From Siphonodentalium dalli (taxonomy: Eukaryota; Mollusca; Scaphopoda; Gadilida; Siphonodentaliidae), in assembly GCA_032622095.1 (NCBI GenBank), contig CP136068.1:13623729-13687728 (forward strand): DNA of 64,000 nt. Reading direction: 5' to 3'. This document shows positions 31,190-44,325 of the stretch, piece after piece. Under the pieces are notes generated by a model. The model saw only the letters and a program-made list of their open reading frames with translations. It had not been told where the DNA came from and ran no database searches. Positions within the stretch are counted from its first letter, which is position 1. Each line of letters begins with the position of its first letter. The translations under genes were made by a program, and so were the position numbers.

Positions 31190-33640
31190 AAAATGAAAGT
31201 GTCAATGACACTGTAGCTCAACTTTGTAAAGAAGGTAATTTTTTTGTGATGAGCAATGAATAGAGAGATTATGAAAGTGTCAATGACACTGTAGCTCAAC
31301 ATTAGGTAGGGGAATAATTTAATGGTCGACAGTAAATGGAGGAATAGGAAAAGTGATAATTGAAATGTCTAAGTAAGACTAGATGTACATGTCAATATCA
31401 ACATTCATAACAGGTTTCATAATGATCGGATCAGGGATGTGGTGATTATGGTGTGCCAAAGGATTTATTGATGCAAAGAGTAAATTCTAAAATGGCCACC
31501 GGCAGCCATGTTTTTTTTCCGAATTACCCCAAAATGACTTGTTCCCATCTACAGCCTTTACAAATCTCATAATGATCTGATCAAAGGTATGACCTGTAGC
31601 CTGTGCCAATGGATTTAGTCATGCAAAGAGTAAAATCCAAGATGGCTGCTGGCGGCCATGTTTTTCGGATGAACGACCCCAAAATGACTCGTTTCCCATC
31701 TACATGTCATTGTTAACATACATGACAAATTTCATGAAGTTCCGACCAAAGCTACGACCTGTAGCCTGCACCAAAGGATTTATTCATGCAAAGAGTAATA
31801 TCCAATATGGCTGCTGGCGGACATGTTTTTAGCCAAACGACCCCAAAATGACTCGTTCCCATCTACATGCTAATATTAACATCCATGATAAATATCATGA
31901 TGATCAGACAAACAGTACGACCTGCAGCCCGTGCCAATGGATTGAATTTTGAAATCCAAGATGGCTGCCAGCCGCCATGTTTTTTGGCCGTATGACCCCA
32001 AAATGACTCGTTCCCATCTACATGTCAATGTCAACATTCATGAAAAAATTCATAAAGATCAGACCATAGGTACGACCTGTAGCCCGCGCCAAAGGATTTA
32101 GTCATGCAAAGAGTAAAATCCATGATGGCTGCTGGCGGCCATGTTTTTTGGCCGAACAACCCCAAAATCACTCGTTCCCATCTACATGTCATTGTTAACA
32201 TCCATGACAAATTTCTTGAAGTTCTGATCAAAACTACGACCTGTAGCCTGCGCCAAAGGATTTAGTCATACAAAGAGTAAAATCCAAGATGGCTGCCAGC
32301 GCCCATGTTTTTTGGCCGAACGACCCCAAAATGACTCGTTCCCATCTACATGTCAATATTAACATCCATGACAAATTTCATAATGATCAAACGAACAGTA
32401 CGACCTGTAGCCCGCGTCAATGGATTGAATTTTGAAATCCAAAATGGCCACCAGCGGCCATGTTTTTTGGCCGAATGACCCCAAAATGACTCGTTCCCAT
32501 CTACATGTCAATATCAACATTCATGACAAATTTCATAAAGATCAGACCAAAGGTACGACCTGTAGCCCGCGCCAAAGGATTTAGTCATGCAAAGAGTAAA
32601 ATCCAAGATGGCTGCTGGCGGCCATGTTTTAAGGCCGAACAACCCCAAAATCACTCGTTCCCATCTACATATCATTGTTAACATCCATGACAAATTTCAC
32701 GAAGTTCCGATCAAAACTACGACCTGTAGCATGCGCCAAATGATTTAGTCATGCAAAGAGTAAAATCCAAGATGGCTGCTGACGGCCATGTTTTTTGGCC
32801 GAACGACCCCAAAATCACTCGTTCCCATCTACATGTCAATATTAACATCCAAGACAAATTTCATGATGATCAGACGAACAGCACGACCTGTAGCCCGCGC
32901 CAATGGATTGAATTTTGAAATCCAAAATGGCCACCAGCGGCCATGTTTTTTGGCCGAATGACCCCAAAATGACTCGTTCCCATCTACATGTCAATGTCAA
33001 CATTCATGACATATTTCATAAAGATCAGACCAAAGGTACGACCTGTAGCCCGCGCCAAAGGATTTAGTCATGCAAAGAGTAAAATCCATGATGGCTGCTG
33101 GCGGCCATGTTTTTTGGCTGAACAACCCCAAAATCACTCGCTCCCATCTACATGTCATTGTTAACATCCATGACAAATTTCATGAAGTTCTCATCAAAAC
33201 TACGACCTGTAGCCTGCGCCAAATGATTTAGTCATGCAAAAGAGTAAAATCCAAGATGGCTGCTGGCGGCCATGTTTTTTGGCCGAACGACCCCAAAATG
33301 ACTCGTTCCCATCTACATGTCAATATTAACATCCATAACAAATTTCATGATGATCAAACGAACAGTACGACCTGTAGCCCGCGCCAATGGATTGAATTTT
33401 GAAATCCAAGATGGCCACCAGCGGCCATGTTTTTTGGCCGAATGACCCCAAAATCACTCGTTCCCATCTACATGTCAATGTCAACATTCATGCAAAATTT
33501 CATAAAGATCAGACCAAAGGTACGACCTGTAGCCCGCGCCAAAGGAAATTGTTGACGGACCCACAGACACACAGACACACGGACGACGGACGCCAAGCCA
33601 TGGCAATAGCTCAAACTTACAAAAGTAAGTTGAGCTAAAA
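31190..33640 (+). mobile_element. Tandem-core repeat element, family V, block B
   Basis: Two successive 5' ends (GTGTCAATGACAC at 31199-31211 and 31277-31289) suggest one copy inserted beside or within another. About fourteen core units follow, then ACAGACACAC/GGACGACGGACG and the 3' hairpin at 33608-33636 (AGCTCAAACTTAC/GTAAGTTGAGCT) with AAAAA. Core units here are more GC-rich (GCCCGCGCCAAAGGA) than in block C, marking a distinct subfamily. Confidence 0.8.
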
Positions 33641-35912
33641 AAGGAGTGTAAAGAAAGTGTCAATGACACTGTAGCTCAACTTGGAAAGGGAATAATTTAA
33701 TATATTACAGTCAATGGAGCGATTAGGAATGTGGAAAGTTGAATGTCTAATACTAGTTTATAGACATGAAGAGAAAAGTAAAATCCAAGATGGCTGCTGG
33801 CGGCCATGTTTTCGGCCGAATGACCCCAAAATGAGTCGTTCCCATCTACATGTCATCGTTAACATCAATGACAAATTTTATGACGATCAGACTCAAGGTA
33901 CGACAAGTGGCCCGTGCTAATGGATTAAATTTTGAAATCCAAGATGGCCACTGGCGCCATGTTTTTTGTCCGAATGACCCCAAAATGACTTGTTCCCATT
34001 TACATTCCAATTTCAACAGCCATGAAAATTTTTATGATGATCAGACTAAAGGTACGACCTGTAGCCCGTGGTAAAGGATTTAGTCATACAAGAGTAAAAT
34101 CCAAGTTGGCTGCTGGCGGCCATGTTTTTTGGCCAAATGACCCCAAAATGACTCGTTCCCATCTACATGTCGTTATTAACATTCATGAAAAATTTTATGA
34201 TGATCAGACTAAAGGTACGACCTGTAGCCCGTGCTAAAGAATTTAGTCATACAAAGAGTAAAATCCAAGATGGCTGCTGGCGGCCATGTTTTTCGCCAAA
34301 TGACCCCAAAATTACTCGTTCCCATCTACATGTCAATATTAACATCCATGATAAATTTCATGATGATCAGACAAACAGTACGACCTGTGGCCCGTGCTAA
34401 TGGATTAAATTTTGAAATCCAAGATGGCTGCTGGCGGCCATGTTTTTGGTCCGAATGACCCCAAAATGACTCGTTCCCATCTACATTCCAATTTCAACAA
34501 CCATGACAAATTTTATGATGATCAGACTAAATGTACGACCTGTAGCCCGTGCTAAAGGATTTAGTCATACAAAGAGTAAAATCCAAGATGGCTGCTGACG
34601 ACCATGTTTTTTGGCCGAATGACCCCAAAATTACTCGTTCCCATCTACATGTGATTGTTAACTTCCATGACAAATTTTATGATGATCAGACTAAAAGTAC
34701 GACCTGTAGCCCGTGCTAAAGGATTTAGTCATGCAAAGAGTAAAATCCAAGACGGCTGCTGGCGGCCATGTTTTTTGGCCGAATGACCCCAAAATGACTC
34801 GTTCCCATCTACATGTCATTGTTAACATCCATGACAAATTTTATGATGATCAGACAAAAGGTACGACCTGTGACCCGTGCTAAAGGATTTAGTCATACAA
34901 AGAGTAAAATCCAAGATGGCTGCTGGTGGCCATGTTTTTGAGCCAAATGACCCCAAAATGACTCGTTCCCATCTACATGTCAATATTAACATCCATGACA
35001 TATTTCATGATGATCAGACAAACAGTACGACCTGTGGCCCCAGCTAATGGATAAAATTTTGAAATCCAAGATGGCCGCTGGCGGCCATGTTTTTTGTCCG
35101 AATGACCCCAAAATGACTCGTTCCCATCTACATTCCAATATCAACAGCCATGATCAGACGAACAGTGCGACCTGTGGCCCGTGCTAATGGATTGAATTTT
35201 GAAAACAAAGATGGCCACTGGCGGCCATGTTTTTTGTCCCAATGACCCCAAAATGACTCGTTCCCATCTACATTCCAATTTCAACAGCCCTGACAAATTT
35301 CATGATTATCAGACTAAATGTACGACCTGTAGCCCGTGCTAGAGGATTTAGTCATACAAAGAGTAAAATCCAAGATGGCTGCTGGCGGCCATGTTTTTTG
35401 CCCGAATAACCCAAAAATGACTTGTTCCCATCTACATGTCATTGTTAACATCCATGACAAATTTTATGATGATCTGACTAAAGGTACGACCTGTAGCCCG
35501 TGCTAAAGGATTTAGTCATGCAAAGAGTAAAATCGAAGATGGCTGCTGGCGGCCATGTTTTTTGGCCAAATGACCCCAAAATTACTCGTTCCCATCTACA
35601 TGTCAATATTAACATCCATGACAAATTTCATGACGATCAGACCAACAGTACGGCCTGTAGCCCGTGCTAATGGATTGAATTTTGAAATCTAAGATGGCCG
35701 CTGGCGTCCATGTTTTTTTTCCGAATGACCCCAAAATGAATTATTCCGGTACAAATGTTGATGTCAACAGCTATGACAAATTTCGTAATGATCCGATCAA
35801 AGGTACGACCTGTGGCCTCTATTGTTGACGCCTTACGCACACGCACACACGGACGACGGACGACAAAGCCATGGCATTAGCTCAAACTTTACAAAGTAAA
35901 GTTGAGCTAAAA
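33641..35912 (+). mobile_element. Tandem-core repeat element, family V, block C
   Basis: Starts with GTGTCAATGACAC at 33657-33669, only about 20 bases after the end of block B, so elements insert next to each other. Core units are of the GTAGCCCGTGCTAAAGGA subtype. The end has an AC/ACGG run and the hairpin at 35879-35908. Confidence 0.8.
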
Positions 35913-38900
35913 ATTAGCAGTAAAGGATGTAGTCATACACAGAGTAAAATCCAAGATGGCAGCTGGCGGCCATGTTTTTTGGCCGATGACCCCAAAATGA
36001 CTCGTTCCCATCTACATTCCAATATCAACAGCCATGATCAGACGAACAGTGCGACCTGTGGCCCGTGCTAATGGATTGAATTTTGAAAACAAAGATGGCC
36101 ACTGGCGGCCATGTTTTTTGTCCCAATGACCCCAAAATGACTCGTTCCCATCTACATTCCAATTTCAACAGCCCTGACAAATTTCATGATTATCAGACTA
36201 AATGTACGACCTGTAGCCCGTGCTAGAGGATTTAGTCATACAAAGAGTAAAATCCAAGATGGCTGCTGGCGGCCATGTTTTTTGCCCGAATAACCCAAAA
36301 ATGACTTGTTCCCATCTACATGTCATTGTTAACATCCATGACAAATTTTATGATGATCTGACTAAAGGTACGACCTGTAGCCCGTGCTAAAGGATTTAGT
36401 CATGCAAAGAGTAAAATCGAAGATGGCTGCTGGCGGCCATGTTTTTTGGCCAAATGACCCCAAAATTACTCGTTCCCATCTACATGTCAATATTAACATC
36501 CATGACAAATTTCATGACGATCAGACCAACAGTACGGCCTGTAGCCCGTGCTAATGGATTGAATTTTGAAATCTAAGATGGCCGCTGGCGTCCATGTTTT
36601 TTTTCCGAATGACCCCAAAATGAATTATTCCGGTACAAATGTTGATGTCAACAGCTATGACAAATTTCGTAATGATCCGATCAAAGGTACGACCTGTGGC
36701 CTCTATTGTTGACGCCTTACGCACACGCACACACGGACGACGGACGACAAAGCCATGGCATTAGCTCAAACTTTACAAAGTAAAGTTGAGCTAAAAATTA
36801 GCAGTAAAGGATGTAGTCATACACAGAGTAAAATCCAAGATGGCAGCTGGCGGCCATGTTTTTTGGCCGATGACCCCAAAATGACTCGTTCCCATCTACA
36901 TGTCATTATTAACATCCATGACAAATTTTATGATGATCTGACTAAAGGTACGACCTGTAGCCCGTGCTAAAGGATTTAGTCATGCAAAGAGTAAAATCGA
37001 AGATGGCTGCTGGCGGCCATGTTTTTTGGCCAAATGACTCCAAAATTACTCGTTCCCATCTACATGTCAATATTAACATCCATGACAAATTTCATGACGA
37101 TCAGACGAACAGTACGGCCTGTAGCCCGTGCTAATGGATTGAATTTTGAAATCTAAGATGGCCGCTGGCGTCCATGTTTTTTTTCCGAATGACCCCAAAA
37201 TGAATTATTCCGGTACAAATGTTGATGTCAACAGCTATGACAAATTTCGTAATGATCCGATCAAAGGTACGACCTGTGGCCTCTATTGTTGACACCTTAC
37301 GCACACGCACACACGGACGACGGACGACAAAGCCATGGCATTAGCTCAAACTTTACAAAGTAAAGTTGAGCTAAAAATTAGCAGTAAAGGATTTAGTCAT
37401 ACACAGAGTAAAATCCAAGATGGCAGCTGGCGGCCATGTTTTTTGGCCGATGACCCCAAAATGACTCGTTCCCATCTACATGTCATTATTAACATCCATG
37501 ACAAATTTTATGATGATCACACTAAAGGTATGACCTGTAGCCCGTGCTAAAGGATTTAGTCATACAAAGAGTAAAATCCAAGATGGCTGCTGGTTGCCAT
37601 GTTTTATGGCCGATTGACCCCAAAATGACTCGTTCCCATCTACATGTCAATCTTAACATCCATGACAAATTTCATGATGATCAGACGAACAGTACGACCT
37701 GTAGCCCGTGCTAATGGATTGAATTTTAAAATCAAAGATGGCCGCTGGCAGCCATGTTTTTTGTCCGAATGACCCCAAAATGATACGTTCCCATCTACAT
37801 TCCAATTTCAACAACCATGACAAATTTTATGATGATCAGACTAAAGGTACGACCTGTAGCCCGTGCTAAATGATTTAGTCATACAAAGAGTAAAATCAAT
37901 GATGGCTGCTGACGGCCATGTTTTTTGGCCGAATGACCCCAAAATGACTCGTTTCCCATCTACATGTCATTATCAACATTCATGACAAATTTTATGCTGA
38001 TCAGACTGAAGGTACAACCTGTAGCCCGTGCTAAAGGATTTAGTCATACAAAGAGTAAAATCCAAGATGGCTGCTGGCGACAATGTTTTTGGCCGAATGA
38101 CCCCAAAATTACTCGTTCCCATCTACATGTCATTGTTAACATCCATGACAAATTTTAAGATGCTCAGATTAAAGGTACGACCTGCAGCCCGTGCTAAAGA
38201 ATTTAGTCATACAAAGAGTAAAATCCAAGATGGCTGCTGGCGGCCATGTTTTTTGGCTAAAGGTACGACCTGCAGCCCGTGCTAAAGAATTTAGTCATAC
38301 AAAGAGTAAAATCAAAGATGGCTGCTGGCAGCCATGTTTTTTGGCCGAATGACCCCAAAAATACTCGTTCCCATCTACATGTCATTATTAACATTCTTAA
38401 CAAATGTTATGATGATCAGACTAAAAGTAGGACCTGTAGCCCGTGCTAATGGATTAAATTTTGAAATCCAAGATGGCCATGTTTTTTATCCGAATGACCC
38501 CAAAATGACTCGTTCACCATCTACATTCCAATTTCAATAGCCATGACAAATTTTATGATGATCAGACTAAAGGTACGACCTGTAGGCCGCGCCAAAGGAT
38601 TTAGTCATACAAAGAGTAAAATCCAAGATGGCTGCTGGCGGCCATTTTTTTGGCCGAATGACCCCAAAACGACTTGTTCCCATCTACAAGTGATTGTTAA
38701 CATCCATGACAAATTTCATGATGATCAGACGAGCAGTATGCCATGTAGCCCATGCCAATGGATTGAATTTTGAAATCCAAAATGGCGGCTGGTGGCCATG
38801 TTTTTTTGCCGAATGACCCCAAAATGACTCGTTCCCATCTACATGTCAATATTAACATCCATGACAAATTTCATGATGATCAGACAAGCAGTATGACCTG

Positions 38901-39140
38901 TAGCGTGCATCAATGGATTGAATTTTGAAATCCACTGGCGGCCATGTTTTTTTGCCGAATGACCCCAAAATGACTCGTTCCCATCTACATGTCAATGTCA
39001 ACAATCATGACAAATTTCATAAAGATCAGACAAAAGGTACGACCTGTAGCCCGCGCCAAAGGAAATTGTTGATGCACACACGGACAACGGACGCCAACCC
39101 ATGGCAATAGCTCAAACTTACAAAGTAAGTTGAGCTAATA
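35913..39140 (+). repeat. Family V blocks made by recent tandem duplication
   Basis: No new 5' end is present after 35912, but 3' hairpins recur at 36763-36792, 37343-37372 and 39109-39136. The segment about 35110-35993 is repeated at 35994-36877 (offset 884), and about 36340-36919 at 36920-37499 (offset 580), with almost no differences. Unequal exchange within the array explains this. Short frames (35871, 36755, 37335) are identical because of the duplication, not because they are genes. Confidence 0.8.
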
Positions 39141-39483
39141 AATGATAAATAAATAATTATACAAATTTTTATGTACCCGCTTTTGGTAGTTAAATCGGGA
39201 AAATCTAATGTTTACACGCTTTGGCTTCAAAAACATAAAACATATAAGTTTGAAAGTTTATTGGCAGCTATCCATCGATCTGGAAAAAGAAGGTAGGGCG
39301 GCAGGTGACACAAGTTTATCGTCATTTATTGAGAAATTTGAGTGGTTCGATATCGGTCAAATAGACCACCTTCACATACACAAGTTTTCTATTTGAAAAA
39401 GAGAACCCTAAGTCTGGATATATTGTAATCTTGAAAATAAAATGAGACATCATTATCTTTTATTTTCAACAAATATATAATAC
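39141..39483. other. Spacer, no feature
   Basis: AT-rich DNA between two repeat elements. A 62-codon frame at 39208-39396 has no support. Confidence 0.4.
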
Positions 39484-40108
39484 TAGCCGATGAGCCCGAA
39501 GTTGTCCGGGCTATTCAAAAACCAAATTTCAAGTCGATAGCTCCACCCGTTTCCGAGATCTGGTTTGCTCATGCGCGAAGCTGACGTCGCACGGGCTCGG
39601 CGACCCGATAAAATTCGTATCCGGGGCAAGATTCATTCACATAGCAAATTTCAAGTCGATATCTCTACCCGTTTCCGAGAACTCGTCTGCGCATGCGCGA
39701 AGCTGACGTCGCACGGGCTCGGCGACCCGATAAAATTCGTATCCGGGGCAAGATACATTCACATAGCAAATTTCAAGTCGACAGCTCCACCCGTTTTCGA
39801 GATCTCGTCTGCGCATGCGCGAAGCTGGCGTCGCACGGGCTCGGCGATCCGATAAAATTCGTATCCGGGGCAAGATACCTTCACATAGCAAATTTCAAGT
39901 CGATAGCTCCACCCGTTTCCGAGATCTCGTCTGCGCATGTGCGAAGCGGGCGCCGCACGGGCTCGCCAATACGACAACGTCCACCGCCTGGTCAAACTAC
40001 ACACACGTACCAAGTTTCGTCCCGATCGGTCGAGAATCGTAGATTTGTATAAATGACAGACATACAGACAGACAGACAGACAGACAAACAGAGGTCTTCA
40101 AAATATAT
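39484..40108 (+). mobile_element. Tandem-core repeat with ACAG tail, family III, copy 2
   Basis: Same start (CTAGCCGATGAGCC), core (about 122 bp, four units), terminal block and ACAG run (40055-40088) as 6304-6985. Nucleotide identity is high, so the family has been active or homogenised. Confidence 0.75.
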
Positions 40109-41340
40109 ATGAGACTAAACAAATATTAACTTTAAGTTTTATTATTAATATTACCACTTTATAGGGCATTCTCTAGGCCATTGATAATGTTTTTCGGGGC
40201 GTTCCAAATATCGGCCCGCAGCCCGGCAACTGACCGGAAGTTAGATCTCGTTTATTATCACGCGAGTTGCGTCCCTTCAACATCAGACTTACCGTGTTTA
40301 TTTTAAGAAAATAATGGAAAATGTACCATATTTTCCTCACACTGTAGTGGTTTTATGATTGGAAATCACGGTATAATATGGTTGAATTGTCTCAAGCTTA
40401 AATATGCATAAATAACTTAACTGTCAAACTCTCATCGTTTGTCACATATGTTCTTGGAAATATCTCTCTCAAGATTAATCTAGGCCTAATTCATTATTCC
40501 ACTGGGTCAAATGTCCAAATATGTGGTAATAATAGTAATAACATGATCGTATCGGGCATTATGGTTATTAACGGCCGATAATAGGCCCTTGGGCTGTTAA
40601 TCATTCCAGAGGGCCGTTAATAAACCATAACGCCCCCTCAAAAATCATGTTATTGTTATATTATTACCACTTTATAGGGCGTTCTCTAGGCCATTGATAA
40701 TGTTTTTCGGGGCATTCCAAATAGCGTATTGTTACCAAAACAGCGGGCCGCGGGCCGATAATGAGAAGCCTAGTTCAATATCGGCCCGCCGCCCGGAAAC
40801 TATAGATCTCGTTTATTATCGCGAGAGTTACGTCCCTTCAACTTCCGATCTGGCGTGGTTATTTCAAGAAAATAATGGGAAGATGTATCCGATTTCCTCG
40901 ACACTATAATGGTTTTATGATTGGAATTCACGCTATATGATTGAATTATTGTATCAAGCGTAAGTATGCATTGATAATTTTAGCTGTCAACCTCTCATTG
41001 GTTGTTACTCGTCTCCAATGAGCACTGGGTTTTCCCCTGTCCTATTTTCGAGACTCCGTCAGTCCGTGTCAGCTGACAAGTCAAATGGTTTCAAATTTAA
41101 ATGTTCTTGAAAATATTTCTCTCTTAATCTACTTCATTATTCCACTAAATCCTCAAATGGGTCAAATGTCCAAAACGTGGTAATAATAGTAATAACATGA
41201 TTTCATCGGGCATTATGGTTTATTAACGGCCCTCTGGAGTGATTAACAGCCCTCGGGCCTATTAGCGTCCCTCGACTTCGTCTCGGGCCGCTAATAGGCC
41301 CTTGGGCTGTTAATCATTCCAGCCGGGCCGTTAATATACC

Positions 41341-41516
41341 AATAACTTGATTTTGGAGGGCGTTATGGTTTATTAACGGCCCTCCAGAAATGATTAACAG
41401 CCCGAGGGTTCATTAAAGGCCCGAGACGAAGTCGAGGGCCTTTAATGGCCCGAGGGCTGTTAATCATTTCTGGAGGGCCGTTAATAAACCATAACGCCCG
41501 ACAAAATCAAGTTATT
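41341..41516. repeat. Long near-perfect palindrome (88-bp arms)
   Basis: AATAACTTGATTTTG...GGGCGTTATGGTTTATTAACGG pairs through to its complement ending at 41516. The centre is at GACGAAGTC (about 41429). Forms the inner part of the element 41179-41528. Confidence 0.85.
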
Positions 41517-41911
41517 ACTATTATTACCACTTTCTGAAATGAAGCCCAACTAGAACATAGATGAGTGAGTAGGCAACAATATGTCAAATGAAATACATGT
41601 AATAACTCTTTTTTTCAAAACGATCACAATTCAAACCATGTGTCGTCTGTTCGTTGTCAAACAAATTGTCACGTGACTAATTATATTATTTAACACGAAA
41701 ATAGGGACATATCTAACGAAAATTCAGTCAGAAATCTAATTTATTCCATTTGTTAGGCAACACTTACTTGTTGTTGGTCTGTTATTACATCATTTACATC
41801 TACTACAGTAAAATTTCAGTTTTATTCGTAATAATATACTATAAACTTGTTTTAACAGAAATTCCGAAATCCGAAATAAGGTTGCGTTCGATTTGATTTC
41901 TAGCAAATCGC

Positions 41912-41958
41912 AAACCGGATGCGGGCCGTTAATATCGTTAACGGCCCGCATCCGGTTT
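41912..41958. repeat. Perfect 21-bp-arm palindrome
   Basis: The arm AAACCGGATGCGGGCCGTTA plus A is inverted after a 5-base loop TATCG. Lies near the right end of the palindromic TIR group. Confidence 0.85.
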
Positions 41959-42080
41959 GATGCCGGGCGTTATGGCTTTTTACCGTTCGGGTAAAATACT
42001 GTTAATCTACTAGAGAACGCCCTCTAAAGTGGTAATAATAAACCATAACGCCCTCAAAAATCATGTTATTGTTATATTAA

Positions 42081-42662
42081 TAATGTGTCCATTTTTTGTA
42101 TATTATATTGTTTTTAAGGGATTTGCGTTACCGGACAAAATCATTTACCGGATAAACGACTGTAATATTAATCTCATTTCTCTGAGTTGCTGTTGGTGGA
42201 TGAAAAACAACTTAACTTTTAATTTGATATTAGTACGGTACATCTTATAACCTGAGGTTTTCGATCAATGTCGTTAGAATACTCGAATTATATTCCAATA
42301 TAAGTTTCAAGTTTTTATTCAGCAATACCAATGAATTTTTATTTCTGCTATAACATTATAAACAAACATTTATTACAAAAACAAAACAAAAAGAATAGTT
42401 ACATGTACAGGTATATGTATGTTTTTTTGAAGGAAAAAAAAAGAAAAAGTGTTTTTCCTTGAATTGATGGTATTGACTCATTGAGGAAGTTCTCCCCCGC
42501 ACTATTATTTGGGGTCTGCACGTTTATTTGGAGCCCGAGAGAAGGTTATCTCATGCATGCTTTTATGAATTCACATACCAACTTCGTATCTTTTGCATTA
42601 TTATAGTTTAAAATTCTTTTAATTGTTCGACCTGCATCTGTTGATCCTGCAGAAAAATCAAA
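42081..42662. other. Spacer, no feature
   Basis: AT-rich, with a poly-A/G stretch near 42430. Only chance frames. Confidence 0.4.
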
Positions 42663-43662
42663 TCTGGTTAAGGACTTTGCTAACCCAATTTTCCCCAAAT
42701 TTAATGGAGTCCAAAATAAAGGTTTATGTTCACTTTTATTACTAATCACAGTAACCATACCCATGGATGCTACATTTTAAGAGTATAATACATGGTAGAT
42801 TATGTTAGAAATTCAAAATGTGAAAGTTATAGAAGTTTTTAAAATTTATTTTTTCGAACCCAAAATCAACAAACACAAAGGTCATATCTAAGAAAAAAAT
42901 ATGGGTATGTGTACTGAACACTGTGAATAATGATGAACAATAAAGATATACTCACATTTCTTCAGTTTTATTAAGATTTTTGGCTTGGAAGCAGTTGTCT
43001 ACAAATGGTAGCTTTCATTGCTCAGCAAAGCTATTTGGGAACTGAATTTGATGGGTCAAGATAATGTTCACTCAAGTCTGTTGGGATTCATGCATGGCGA
43101 TTATGACCAGCCACTGTTGTAATTTATCCTGACTCAGGATGATTGGTGACCTAGTTTCTGGGCTATGGGGGTACACCAGATTGGGGATTAGACAATTCTT
43201 TTGTCAAGAGATTCACAACACACCACTGTCCACAGATGTTAACATTTAACTTCCACCTCACTACAGCGATGTATATATTACGTCCATGCTCACTATAAGC
43301 GATGTCAGGTAACTTACTCAATGATTTGTAAACAATTGGTTCTTAGTAATTTTATCAAAGAATGCTTGATAAATATGAATATTATTTTATTGTTCATCAT
43401 TCTTCACAGTGTTCAGTAGACATTGCCATATTTTTTTCTTTGATATGGACTTTGTGTTTATTGATTTTGGGTTCGAAAAAAATAGATTTTAAAAACCTCT
43501 ATAAATTTCACATTTAGTATTTCTAACATATTCCACCATTAATAATGCTCTTAACATGTTGCATTCATGTGTTTGGTTACTCTGATTACTAACAAAAGTG
43601 AACATAAACCTTTATTTTGACTCCATCAAATTTGGGGAAAATTGGGTTAGCAAAGTCCTTAA
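42663..43662. mobile_element. Fold-back element with about 290-bp arms
   Basis: 42663-42965 is inverted at 43375-43662. TTAAGGACTTTGCTAACCCA pairs with TGGGTTAGCAAAGTCCTTAA, and AAAGGTTTATGTTCACTTTT pairs with AAAAGTGAACATAAACCTTT. The loop of about 410 bp holds no recognisable gene. Confidence 0.75.
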
Positions 43663-43950
43663 TCCCAGCTTATTCAAAAGGGGCACCCCATATTTGTTCA
43701 TTGTGTTTCTGACAAAATAATAAGAATGTAACTGAAGCCTTGTGACAATGACCACATCGGCTTTTAAGTTTACTACATACCGCCGATATTGGCAAGTACT
43801 GACATGTGTACTACATGTATGATAATTAAGACACAATTCATGCCAATGATCTTTTCTAATATATGTGCTAAATTGTCTTTTTTCCCAAATAAAACGGGAA
43901 GTAGGAAGTGGTATTTAGAAAGAATCTTCCGAAACCAGTAGGCACAGTGT

Positions 43951-44075
43951 TCTGACAAAAGGAGGGACGGTATGCTCCCTGTGGGAGCAACAGACCCGTC
44001 TGCCCTATGTCAAATTGTAAACATCCGGTATAGACGTCAATATCATACACAATGTGTCCAATAGCGTCGCCAGGT
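43951..44075. repeat. Dispersed repeat, inverted copy at 61485-61592
   Basis: GGGAGCAACAGACCCGTCTG, CCCTATGTCAAATTGTAAAC and ATCCGGTATAGACGTCAATA here reappear reverse-complemented at 61485-61592. Together with the satellite and fold-backs, this makes the 44-62 kb region roughly mirror-flanked. Confidence 0.75.
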
Positions 44076-44227
44076 TCTCAATGCATATATTAAGATCATA
44101 TAATATGTATACATTGGTAGTCTAAAAGCGATGGCGTGTTATTATTAGTCACATATGTCTTAGGCCTATTTAATCGCATGTTTAATTATAGAAATATGAG
44201 TATTTGAGACTTATTCCGGGAGCGGGT

Positions 44228-44325
44228 CGATTCGGTCCAGAGCTCTTTCGGTCTTGGACTTTTCGGTCCAGGGCTCTTTCGGCCCGGCTTGTTCGGCCGG
44301 GCTTGTTCGGCCCCTATTCAATTCG
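44228..44325. repeat. Short tandem TTCGG repeats
   Basis: TTCGGTCCAGAGCTC / TTCGGTCCAGGGCTC and two GGCTTGTTCGGCC units in a row; GC-rich island in AT-rich DNA. Confidence 0.6.

Larger units (their letters stand above)
40141..42080. mobile_element. Nested palindromic TIR elements
   Basis: TTACCACTTTATAGGGC(A/G)TT starts two tandem copies (40150 and 40663), and the inverted form AACGCCCTCTAAAGTGGTAA closes the group at 42017-42036. Inside, two shorter elements share the terminus GGTAATAATAGTAATAAC: 40525-40668 and 41179-41528. 40190-40500 is repeated at 40705-41170. GC-rich palindromes in an AT-rich background, no ORF of note: non-autonomous DNA transposons of unknown superfamily. Confidence 0.65.

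Noticed and set aside
22300-39140. Dozens of 60-85 codon plus-strand frames with similar sequences (KSKIQDG..., NDPKMTRSHLH...)
   Set aside because: They are the same tandem core read in successive frames. Units vary in length, frames break at every other unit, and no start context or splice site is conserved.
22300-39140. Regularly spaced repeats as a CRISPR-like array
   Set aside because: Units of 150-165 bp vary throughout their length with no unique spacers, and the DNA is eukaryotic.
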